In this document: positions 42,946-50,703 of the stretch, piece by piece | Layout: each line of letters starts with the position of its first letter | Numbering within the stretch: the first letter of the stretch is position 1 | Assembly (NCBI GenBank): GCA_029263195.1 | Contig: JAJCXX010000082.1 | Span: 113,622 to 177,621, forward strand | Direction of reading: 5' to 3' | DNA length: 64,000 bases | From: Acidimicrobiales bacterium | GTDB lineage: Bacteria > Actinomycetota > Acidimicrobiia > Acidimicrobiales > Aldehydirespiratoraceae | Notes under the pieces: generated by a model | The model's input: the letters and a program-made list of their open reading frames with translations, nothing else | The model's database searches: none | What the model was told of the DNA's origin: nothing | Position numbers and translations under genes: made by a program

Positions 42946-44300
42946 GCCTGCGCGCACGAGTCACGATCGCGGTGGCAACGGTGGTCGCCGTCGTGGTGGC
43001 GGCCGTCGGACTCACCGTCTACCGGTCGACCAGAGATGAGCTGTTCGCCCAGATCGACCGCGATCTCATGTCGAGAGCGGAGGTCGTGGCTCGCCAGCCA
43101 CGGGGATTCGCTCGGCCGACCGCCGGGCGTTTCCAGTCCGGAGATGGTGTCCCGAGAGCTGATCCCTTCGGGGCCATCGTCTCCTTCGACGTACTGGCCC
43201 GATTCATCGATGCGGACGGGAATGTGATCCTCTCCATCGGCCCTGACTTCGGTCGCGATCCCGACGTCGACCGTTTGCTCGATGCCGTCGACGGGCCGGT
43301 GATCGCGACCGACCACGACGGGTCGGGGTCGCTGCGAAGCGTCGTGGTCCCAGCACCCGGGGGCAACTTCGTGGAGCTGGCGCGACCATTGGACGAAACC
43401 CAATCCGTATTGTCCACCCTACGGTCACGGATTCTTCTGATCGGGCTCCTCGCGACAGCGGCCGCGGCTCTCGTGGCGTGGTTCATCGCCCGGCGTACGG
43501 TGAGGCCGATCACTCGGCTCACCGAAGCCGCCGAGCGAGTCGCGGCCACCGGCGACCTGAGCGAGACGGTCGAGGGTTCGGGAGGTGACGAGGTCGGGCG
43601 CCTGGCCGGGAGTTTCACGACGATGCTCGATGCCCTCGCCGAATCGCGGCGCCAGCAACGTCGATTGGTGATGGATGCCAGTCACGAACTGCGAACACCA
43701 CTGACGAGCCTGCGCACCAACGTCGATGTCCTGGGGCGGGGCTACGGTCTCGCCCCCGATCAGCAGGAGGCGTTGGTGGCCGACATCGACGCCGAACTCT
43801 CCGAGCTCACCGATCTGGTAACCGAACTGGTCGATCTCGCCTCGGATCTCCGCGACGACGAGGAGCCTCAGCTGCTCCGTCTGGAGGACCTTGCCGCGCC
43901 GGTGGTGGACCGAACCGCCCGCCGTACCGGTCGCCCGATCGAGCTACGGCCGATTCACTCGACAGTGGTGGAAGGCAAACACGACGCTCTCACGCGCGCC
44001 ATTCGAAATCTCGTCGACAATGCCGCCAAGTTCAGCCCGCCGGGATCGAGGATCGTGGTGGAGGTCGACGATGGTTCGCTGACCGTTCACGATTCCGGCC
44101 CAGGAATTCCCCCCGACGAACGGGATCGGGTTTTCGATCGATTCCACAGAGTCGAGACGACCCGCTCGATGCCCGGGTCGGGGCTCGGCTTGTCGATCGT
44201 TCGTCAGGTCGCAGAGAGCCACGGTGGTCGGGTCGGCGCCACCGAATCACCCGAGGGCGGGGCGGCAGTCGGATTCGTCATCCCGACCGTCGACGACTGA
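42942..44300 (+). CDS. Membrane sensor histidine kinase (MprB-like)
   Basis: A 452-residue kinase. One helix (VTIAVATVVAVVVAAVGLTVY), an extracytoplasmic domain of about 130 residues, a second helix (ILLIGLLATAAAALVAWFIA), a HAMP segment (RPITRLTEAAERVAATGDLSE) and a HisKA domain with His248 in VMDASHELRTPLTSL. The HATPase carries AIRNLVDNAAKFSPPG, VHDSGPGIPPDERDRVF and GSGLGLSIVRQVAESHGG. The start is the ATG overlapping the regulator stop; the longer track frame is a shadow of the regulator. MprB relatives respond to envelope stress. Confidence 0.93.
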   Translation: MSLRARVTIAVATVVAVVVAAVGLTVYRSTRDELFAQIDRDLMSRAEVVARQPRGFARPTAGRFQSGDGVPRADPFGAIVSFDVLARFIDADGNVILSIGPDFGRDPDVDRLLDAVDGPVIATDHDGSGSLRSVVVPAPGGNFVELARPLDETQSVLSTLRSRILLIGLLATAAAALVAWFIARRTVRPITRLTEAAERVAATGDLSETVEGSGGDEVGRLAGSFTTMLDALAESRRQQRRLVMDASHELRTPLTSLRTNVDVLGRGYGLAPDQQEALVADIDAELSELTDLVTELVDLASDLRDDEEPQLLRLEDLAAPVVDRTARRTGRPIELRPIHSTVVEGKHDALTRAIRNLVDNAAKFSPPGSRIVVEVDDGSLTVHDSGPGIPPDERDRVFDRFHRVETTRSMPGSGLGLSIVRQVAESHGGRVGATESPEGGAAVGFVIPTVDD

Positions 44301-44313
44301 TCGAACGCGGCAA

Positions 44314-44337
44314 CGCCGGGACCCGAGGGCCCCGGCG
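44314..44337. terminator. GC-rich hairpin between the kinase and the secreted-protein gene
   Basis: CGCCGGG-ACCCGAGGGC-CCCGGCG forms a 7-bp stem with a loop of 10 that can pair further. It starts 13 bp after the kinase stop and lies in the convergent gap, the only convergent junction in the window with room for one. There is no T-run, so it is either a weak intrinsic terminator or an RNA-stabilising element. Confidence 0.5.
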
Positions 44338-44380
44338 CTGCTCGGATTCTGAGCTTGGTGTTGCCTGGAATCAGATGGAT

Positions 44381-45016
44381 TCAGGCCGCTTCACTGTCGG
44401 CCGGAGCATCGGTGCCGCCGGGTCCACGGTGGCCGCCCGGGCCACGAGGACCGGCGTTGCCGTCGATCACGTCCTGGGCTTTGGTCTCGGCGTCGGCGAG
44501 GATCTCATCGGCCTTGTCCTGGTCTATGCGACCGCTGTCGATACCGGCCTGAACTCGCTCCTCGATGCCGTCGACGATCGTGTCGACGAGGGCCTGAGTG
44601 TCGACTCCGTTCTCAGCGGCGATGTCGGCCAGCGACTGGCCGCCCCTGAGCTGTTCGCCGAGCGACTGTGCATCGGTTCCGAGAACCTCAGCGAGACTCT
44701 CGAGGTTGGGTCCGCCGGGGCCGCGCTGGCCCTGGCCGCGGTGCTGGCCGCGCTCTGGGCGGGCCTCTTCGAGCGCACCGATGACCGCTTCGACCTGGCT
44801 CTCGGTGAGAGTTCCGTCGTCGATGAGAGGCTGAAGGGCCTCGGTCAGGTGGGCGCCCTGGTCGGGCCTTTCGGCGTCGAGGTCCGGGGCGGTCGAGGGT
44901 GCCGGATCGGTGGAATCCTGGGCTCCGGCCAATCCCGGGCCCAGCACGGTGGCGCCCGCGGCGACTCCACCGAGCGTTGTTGCGGCGATCAGGGTCGCTG
45001 CTAGTGGTTTCTTCAT
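44381..45016 (-). CDS. Secreted Gly/Pro-rich protein with helical repeat
   Basis: A 211-residue exported protein with a Sec signal (MKKPLAATLIAATTLGGVAAGATVLGPGLAGA). The mature part has an acidic helical segment (LTEALQPLIDDGTLTESQVEAVIGAL), a charged Gly/Gln/Pro spacer and the motif LAEVLGTDAQSLGEQLRGGQSLADIAAENGVD, followed by VQAGIDSGRIDQDKADEIL. I recall this SLADIAAENGVD/ITxxQAD pattern from uncharacterised secreted proteins of Gram-positive bacteria. AAGGAGAAAG precedes the ATG. It faces the MprAB-like pair and could be a product of its regulon; this is inference. Confidence 0.8.
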   Translation of the reverse strand: MKKPLAATLIAATTLGGVAAGATVLGPGLAGAQDSTDPAPSTAPDLDAERPDQGAHLTEALQPLIDDGTLTESQVEAVIGALEEARPERGQHRGQGQRGPGGPNLESLAEVLGTDAQSLGEQLRGGQSLADIAAENGVDTQALVDTIVDGIEERVQAGIDSGRIDQDKADEILADAETKAQDVIDGNAGPRGPGGHRGPGGTDAPADSEAA

Positions 45017-45158
45017 TTGACTTTCTCCTTGAGGTGATTGTTCTTGGGGGTGGTTCGCCTCTCTGGAGAACACATTCGTCGCTGAAGGTAAGAGGATCCC
45101 TAGATGTCCACCATCATGCGATGAGGAGTTTGTGAGGGAAGTGTGAGCCGTCGAGTTC

Positions 45159-45164
45159 TAGGAT
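45159..45164 (+). promoter_or_regulatory. Candidate -10 box (TAGGAT) of the aminotransferase gene
   Basis: TAGGAT ends 8 bp before the ATG at 45173. It matches TANNNT and leaves no room for a leader if transcription starts 6-8 bp downstream. Confidence 0.45.
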
Positions 45165-45172
45165 CGGCTGTC

Positions 45173-46360
45173 ATGGGTTCCGCCGAATCACAAAATCGCT
45201 ATCTCAACCCGTCGATGGCCGAATTCGGAACGACGATATTTGCCGAGATGAGCGCCTTGGCCGTTCGCACCGGGGCGGTGAACCTCGGCCAGGGGTTCCC
45301 CGACACCGACGGCCCGCCTGAGGTGTCCGCCGCTGCGATCGAAGCGATCAGGGCCGGGCACAATCAATACCCACCGGGCCAGGGAATCCAGCCCCTTCGC
45401 GAGGCGATCGCCCGACATCGCCGCCGGTTCCGCGGCCAGGTGTTCGATCCGGAAGCCGAGGTACTGGTGACCGCCGGGGCAACCGAGGCCATTGCTGCAT
45501 CGCTACTGGCGTTGTGCCGCGCTGGTGATGAGGTCATCACGTTCGAGCCCTACTACGACTCGTATGCCGCCAGCATCGCTATGGCCGGAGCGACCCGCCG
45601 CGTTGTCACGCTGCAAGCCCCCGACTACACGTTCGATCCCGATGATTTGGCCGCCGCGTTCACATCGAATACCCGGATGGTGCTTCTCAACAGCCCTCAC
45701 AATCCAACGGGCAAGGTCTTCGATGCCGCCGAGCTTGCTCAGATTGCCGAACTCTGCGTGGAACACGACGTGTTGGTGGTCTCCGACGAGGTCTACGAGC
45801 ACCTCGTCTACGGAGTCGAACACATTCCGATCGCGACGCTGCCGGGCATGTCGGACCGGACCGTGACCGTCTCGTCGGCCGGGAAGATCTTCTCGTTCAC
45901 CGGCTGGAAGATCGGGTGGGCGTGTGGTTCCGCCGAACTGATAGCGGCGGTTCGTACCACCAAGCAGTTCCTCACATATGTGAGCGGCGGGCCGTTTCAG
46001 CACGCCGTGGCGGTCGGGCTTGATCTCGAAGACGATTTCTTCGACGGCTACACCACGGCGATGCAGTCCAAGCGCGATCGGCTCTGCGCCGGATTGACCG
46101 ACGCTGGTTTCGACGTGATGATCCCCGATGGCACCTACTTCGTCACCGTCGACATCGCATCGGTCGGAGCCGACGACGGCATCGAGTTCTGTCTCTCACT
46201 CCCCGAACGCTGCGGTGTGGTTGCCGTGCCCACGCAGGTCTTCTACGACGACGTGGAGGCCGGCCGGCGTCTCGTGAGATTTGCGTTCTGCAAGCGAGAT
46301 GAGGTCCTCGACGAGGCCGGACGTCGGCTCGCAGCAATCGTCGAGAGGTCAGGCCGATGA
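45173..46360 (+). CDS. Class I/II PLP aminotransferase (glutamine transaminase K / MetC-type donor-side)
   Basis: A 395-residue fold-type-I aminotransferase. Landmarks are AVNLGQGFPDTDGP, VTAGATEAIAASLLAL (PLP phosphate loop), VLLNSPHNPTGKVF (Asn), VVSDEVYEHLVYG (Asp-x-x-Tyr) and the PLP lysine in SSAGKIFSFTGWKIGWACG. These are shared with methionine aminotransferase YbdL and kynurenine/glutamine transaminase K. An omega-amidase follows with a 4-bp overlap, which favours the glutamine transaminase-omega-amidase route that regenerates methionine from its keto acid. DapC-type activity is the alternative. The start at MGSAESQNR is chosen on promoter spacing. Confidence 0.87.
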   Translation: MGSAESQNRYLNPSMAEFGTTIFAEMSALAVRTGAVNLGQGFPDTDGPPEVSAAAIEAIRAGHNQYPPGQGIQPLREAIARHRRRFRGQVFDPEAEVLVTAGATEAIAASLLALCRAGDEVITFEPYYDSYAASIAMAGATRRVVTLQAPDYTFDPDDLAAAFTSNTRMVLLNSPHNPTGKVFDAAELAQIAELCVEHDVLVVSDEVYEHLVYGVEHIPIATLPGMSDRTVTVSSAGKIFSFTGWKIGWACGSAELIAAVRTTKQFLTYVSGGPFQHAVAVGLDLEDDFFDGYTTAMQSKRDRLCAGLTDAGFDVMIPDGTYFVTVDIASVGADDGIEFCLSLPERCGVVAVPTQVFYDDVEAGRRLVRFAFCKRDEVLDEAGRRLAAIVERSGR

Positions 46361-47115
46361 TCAAAGCGGCGGCCGTACAACACGACATCGTCTGGGAAGA
46401 CCCGGCCGCCAATTTCGAACGGGTCTCGCCGCTCATAGCGGAGGCCGCCGATCAAGGATCCGGTCTGGTCGTGTTGTCGGAGATGTGGTCAACCGGATTC
46501 TCGATGGAGTCTCAACGAATTGCTGAAGCTCCCGACGGCCCAACCACCACATTCATGCTCGAGCGCGCCGCTCGCCACGACGTCTGGGTGGCCGGCTCGG
46601 TGCCGATATCAAGACCGGGCGAAGGCCTTCCCACCAACACCTTGGTGATGGCCTCGCCCGACGGCACCAGCCACACCTACGACAAGATTCATCCGTTCTC
46701 GATGGCCGGTGAGCACGAGCACTATTCGGCCGGTTCGGGCTCCACGACGGTGGAGATCGAAGGAGTTCGGTTCACGCCGTTCGTCTGCTACGACCTGCGG
46801 TTTGCCGACTTGTTCTGGGAGAGCGCCGCGGACACCGACTGCTACATCGTCCCCGCCAATTGGCCGGAATCGAGGTGCTGGCACTGGATCTCGTTGCTAC
46901 GGGCGCGGGCCATCGAGAATCAGGCCTACGTGATCGGTGTGAACCGTGTAGGTGTGGCGGGCCGGCTGACCTACTCAGGCGACACCCGCATCATCGATCC
47001 GATGGGGGAGGAGACGATGGCCAGGGCTGGGGAGGAACAGATCGTCTACGCGGACATCGATCCCGAAATGGTGCTGCGAACCCGGCGCGACTTCCCGTTC
47101 ATGGTTGATCGCTGA
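46357..47115 (+). CDS. Carbon-nitrogen hydrolase, probable omega-amidase
   Basis: A 252-residue nitrilase-superfamily amidase. The catalytic Glu lies in LVVLSEMWSTGFSME, the Lys in HTYDKIHPFSMAGE and the nucleophile Cys in FTPFVCYDLRFADL. The WSTGFSME block is typical of omega-amidases such as E. coli YafV, which hydrolyse 2-oxoglutaramate to 2-oxoglutarate and ammonia. It overlaps the aminotransferase stop (ATGA), and its 3' end is antisense by 17 bp to the ABC exporter gene. Confidence 0.88.
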   Translation: MIKAAAVQHDIVWEDPAANFERVSPLIAEAADQGSGLVVLSEMWSTGFSMESQRIAEAPDGPTTTFMLERAARHDVWVAGSVPISRPGEGLPTNTLVMASPDGTSHTYDKIHPFSMAGEHEHYSAGSGSTTVEIEGVRFTPFVCYDLRFADLFWESAADTDCYIVPANWPESRCWHWISLLRARAIENQAYVIGVNRVGVAGRLTYSGDTRIIDPMGEETMARAGEEQIVYADIDPEMVLRTRRDFPFMVDR

Positions 47116-48889
47116 GATCGTCGTCGGATCCGGTTCCGCGTTGCCAGGCCTGGTGCAGAGTCGCGTAGCGGCCGCCGAGATCGACCAGATCGATGTGCGA
47201 CCCCGTCTCGACCACGTGACCCTGATCGAACACCACGATGAGGTCGGCCCGTTCGGCGGTCGACAGACGGTGGGCGACACTGATGGTTGTGCGTTCGCGG
47301 CTGATCCGATCGAGAGCGGCGGACATGGCCTTCTCCGTGACCGGATCGAGAGACGAAGTGGCCTCGTCGAGCACGAGCAGCCCGGGGTCGGCGAGTTGGG
47401 CCCGGATGAGCGCCACGAGCTGTCTCTCGCCCACCGACAGGCCTTCGCCACCGGGACCGAGCTCGGTCTCGAGTCCGTTTGGGAGGCGGTTGATCCAGTT
47501 GCGGAGTCCGAGCCGGTCGACGGCGACCTCCACGTCGGCGTCGGAGGCGCCATCGCGGCCGCGGAGAATGTTGTCGCGAACCGAGGTCGCGAACAGGAAC
47601 CCGTCCTGGGGAACCATGCGGACCCGGTTTCGTCGTTCCGCCGAAGTCACGTACCGAAGATTGGCCCCTCCGAGCCGGACCTCTCCGCGCGTGGGATCGG
47701 CGAGGCGGCACAGCAACCTCACGAACGTGGTCTTGCCCGAACCGGTCGCGCCCACGACAGCCACCGATGTGCCGGCGGGAATGTGCAGGTCGACCTCCTG
47801 GAGCACCACCTGCGAGTCGTAGGCGAAGGACAGGCCCTGGACGTCGATCGACAGGGCTCCAACGGGCATCGAAGTCGAGGTGAGGTCGTCGGGCTCGGGT
47901 AGGGCGGACGGGCGATCGAGGAGCTCCATCGATCTTCCCCAGCCGGCCAACGCCAACGAAGTCTGATCGATGACCTCGGTGAGTTCCGATATCGGCGCAA
48001 TCACCAACTGGACGAGGAAGAGGAACGCGATGACGGTCCCGGTGTCGAGGTTCCAGTCGGGGCCCCACACGGCGGTGATCACGATCACTGCCGATAGCGC
48101 AAGGGTGCCGAAGACGTCGGCGACCGTGAACAGCACGGCGGTGAATCGGTTCACGTCGATCTGCGCCTCGTAGACGTCGTCGATGGCGACATCGAGCGAC
48201 TCGATGGAGGCATCGCCGTGCCCCAGCGCACGGACCACCTCGGCCCCGCCGACGGTCTCGGACACCTCTCCGAGCAGTACCCCGACCCGTGAACGCATCG
48301 TCCGGTAGCCCCGGCGTTGGTGGTGCTGGAGAACCCTCAACACCGGGATCATGAAGAGGAAGCTCGCCAACACCACCAGCGCCAGCTGCCAGGAGTAGAA
48401 GAACATCACGATGATGGCGCCGATCGCCACGGACGAGTCAACGATCCACGAATACGCCCCCCAGTCGAGAAATCTCGCCACGGTGTCGACATCGCTGGTG
48501 ACCCTCGAAACCAGATCGCCGCGACGCTCGTCGGCGTGTTCGGCCAACGAGAGGTCGATGGCCCGCCGAAGCACGAGCACTCGCAGCCGGGCCAGGGCCC
48601 GTTCCGCCACCCGAAGCACCGACAGTTCCGCGATCAACGAAGCCAACGTCACGAACAGGATCACCGCCACCGTGATCAGCAGAAGGCGGGTCAGGGTGTC
48701 GGTGGAGATACCGCCGGGGCGCAAGAGTCCCTCGTCGATTATGAGCTGGAACAGCACGGGAACGACGGCCCGGCCTGCCGCCTCGAACACCCCCACGATG
48801 GCCAACAAGATGGTGGCTCGCTTGAAGCCGGGACTGATCTCGAACCCACGGCGGATGATGTCGAACGTGCCGGGCTCGGTGGCGGTCAC
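47099..48889 (-). CDS. Heterodimeric ABC exporter half-transporter, subunit 2 (consensus Walker B, degenerate signature)
   Basis: A 596-residue half exporter: six membrane helices (type IV ABC fold) followed by an ATPase domain. Walker A is VVGATGSGKTTFVRLL, the Q-loop VRMVPQDGFLF, Walker B LLVLDEATSSLD with the catalytic Glu, and the switch SVAHRLST. Its signature is degenerate, LSVGERQLVAL in place of LSGGQ. Pairing with the upstream subunit gives one consensus and one degenerate ATP site. The GTG start at 48889 overlaps the upstream stop (GTGA); the track ORF start lies inside the first gene. Confidence 0.92.
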   Translation of the reverse strand: MTATEPGTFDIIRRGFEISPGFKRATILLAIVGVFEAAGRAVVPVLFQLIIDEGLLRPGGISTDTLTRLLLITVAVILFVTLASLIAELSVLRVAERALARLRVLVLRRAIDLSLAEHADERRGDLVSRVTSDVDTVARFLDWGAYSWIVDSSVAIGAIIVMFFYSWQLALVVLASFLFMIPVLRVLQHHQRRGYRTMRSRVGVLLGEVSETVGGAEVVRALGHGDASIESLDVAIDDVYEAQIDVNRFTAVLFTVADVFGTLALSAVIVITAVWGPDWNLDTGTVIAFLFLVQLVIAPISELTEVIDQTSLALAGWGRSMELLDRPSALPEPDDLTSTSMPVGALSIDVQGLSFAYDSQVVLQEVDLHIPAGTSVAVVGATGSGKTTFVRLLCRLADPTRGEVRLGGANLRYVTSAERRNRVRMVPQDGFLFATSVRDNILRGRDGASDADVEVAVDRLGLRNWINRLPNGLETELGPGGEGLSVGERQLVALIRAQLADPGLLVLDEATSSLDPVTEKAMSAALDRISRERTTISVAHRLSTAERADLIVVFDQGHVVETGSHIDLVDLGGRYATLHQAWQRGTGSDDDLSDQP

Positions 48890-50634
48890 GACAGCACCTC
48901 CGATGCGAGGTAGGCGTCGACGAGGCCGCGATAGATCGGATTGCGAAGGAGCTCCTCGTGATGACCGACCTCGGCGACCCTTCCCTCGGCCACGAGCGCC
49001 ACGCGGTCGGCAGCGGTCATCGCCGCAACTCGGTGCGTCACCATCGCGACGGTCATGGGGAGGCCGGCCAGGCGCCGGATGATCTGCTCCTCGAGAGTGG
49101 GATCGACCGCTGAGGTGGCGTCGTCGAGCAGGACCATCCCTGGATGACCGGCCAAGGCCCGCGCCAGGGCCACCCGCTGACGTTGACCACCCGAGAGAGT
49201 CACGCCGCGTTCTCCGACGGTGGTCAAGTATCCGTCTGGAAGCGTGTCTTGGAGATCGTCGGCGCCTGCGGTATGGAGCGCAGCGAGCAGGTCCTCCTCG
49301 TCGATGTCGCGTGCGAACGACACGTTGTCGAGAATCGTGCCGTGGAACAGAGCGGCGTTCTGGGACGCCAAGGTGAGCCGACTTCGCAAGGTGGAGTCGT
49401 CGATGCCGGACAGTGGCGTGCCGGCGATCGAGACCGAGCCATCGCCACACGGTCGGAGCCTCGCCAGCACTTCGAGAACCGTGGACTTGCCGCCGGCGGT
49501 GGGGCCGACGATAGCGAGCGTCTCTCCGGCCCGAATCTCCAGATCGGCGTGGCGTAGTCGGCGGCGGTCGGAGTTGCCGACGCTGACGTTGGTGAGTGCC
49601 GCGCTGAGCGATCCGGACGGCAGCGAATCCCCGTCCAGAGTGTGGAGCAACGGGTCGTCGGGTTCCGACAGCACCAGGCTCACGCGGTCGTGGCCCACCA
49701 CCGAAGGCGGGAGATCGAAGAGGAAGAAGCCGATCACCTGCAGCGGAAATGCCAAGACGCTGAACAGCGCCACTGCTTGAACGAGACCACCGGCGTCGAG
49801 ATGCCCGTCGCTGACCCGCACCGCACCCACCGCGAGAATCACGATGGTGGTGAGCTGCGGCACGGCCGAGAACGACACGGCGAAGGCGGTCTTCCTGGTT
49901 CCGAGCCGCACCCTGGCGACTCGGAGTTCCTCGACTGTGTCGGCGAACAGATTCGTCTCGGCGTCCTCGCGGCCGAGAGTCTTCACCACCTGCACTCCGT
50001 CGATGACCTCTGACGCCGCCGCGGTCACAGCGTTGTTGGCCTGTCTCTCGATTGCCGCGGGGTGTTGAACGACGGTGGCGTTGAGCCAGCTCATGAAGCC
50101 GATGACCGGGAGAAGCCCGATGGTTACCAACAGCAGTGGGATGTCGAGCAGGGCCAGGCTGATCGTTCCGAAGATCAACATGCTCACCACGCCGATCGAG
50201 AACGGGAGAGGATGGATGGCATCCACGGCGGATTCGGTGTCAGAGTCGATGTGGCTGAGAAGCTGGCCTTGGGGGCGGGACCTGACTCGGTCCAAGGGCA
50301 TGGCGATGATGCGCCGCGCCACGCCCTTCTGGAGCTCAACCCTGGTGGCCGCACCGGTCTTTCCGGCGTAGTACCGGCGCACGATCACGCCACCGGTGCG
50401 CAGAATTGCTACGCCGATTAGTCCGGCGACCGCCCACCACGGGTTGGGGCTCTCACCCTCAAATGCCGGAATGATGGCCTCGTTGGTGGCGTATCCGAGA
50501 GCGACGGTCGACAGAACCGACCCGGCGGCGTAGACCACCGACCCGGTGACGGCTACGGCGAAGCTGCCCGGATGGGCCCGGACGTAGCCGGCGACGAGCC
50601 GGAATCCCCGGCGGATGATCGATGGTTCAGACAT
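48886..50634 (-). CDS. Heterodimeric ABC exporter half-transporter, subunit 1 (degenerate Walker B)
   Basis: A 582-residue half exporter with six membrane helices and a C-terminal ATPase domain. Walker A is IVGPTAGGKSTVLEVL and the signature is canonical (TLSGGQRQRVALARAL). Walker B reads MVLLDDATSAVD: Asp replaces the catalytic Glu, so its own ATP site hydrolyses poorly. The switch His is in VTHRVAAM. Such asymmetric pairs act as drug, lipid or peptide exporters; the cargo is not readable. It precedes subunit 2 with a 4-bp overlap. Confidence 0.92.
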   Translation of the reverse strand: MSEPSIIRRGFRLVAGYVRAHPGSFAVAVTGSVVYAAGSVLSTVALGYATNEAIIPAFEGESPNPWWAVAGLIGVAILRTGGVIVRRYYAGKTGAATRVELQKGVARRIIAMPLDRVRSRPQGQLLSHIDSDTESAVDAIHPLPFSIGVVSMLIFGTISLALLDIPLLLVTIGLLPVIGFMSWLNATVVQHPAAIERQANNAVTAAASEVIDGVQVVKTLGREDAETNLFADTVEELRVARVRLGTRKTAFAVSFSAVPQLTTIVILAVGAVRVSDGHLDAGGLVQAVALFSVLAFPLQVIGFFLFDLPPSVVGHDRVSLVLSEPDDPLLHTLDGDSLPSGSLSAALTNVSVGNSDRRRLRHADLEIRAGETLAIVGPTAGGKSTVLEVLARLRPCGDGSVSIAGTPLSGIDDSTLRSRLTLASQNAALFHGTILDNVSFARDIDEEDLLAALHTAGADDLQDTLPDGYLTTVGERGVTLSGGQRQRVALARALAGHPGMVLLDDATSAVDPTLEEQIIRRLAGLPMTVAMVTHRVAAMTAADRVALVAEGRVAEVGHHEELLRNPIYRGLVDAYLASEVLS

Positions 50635-50703
50635 GGGGTTATTGGCCTGAACGGTCCACGCGTCAGTGCCGTCAGCAGACGCTAGTGGTAGCGCGGCCGT
50701 ACT

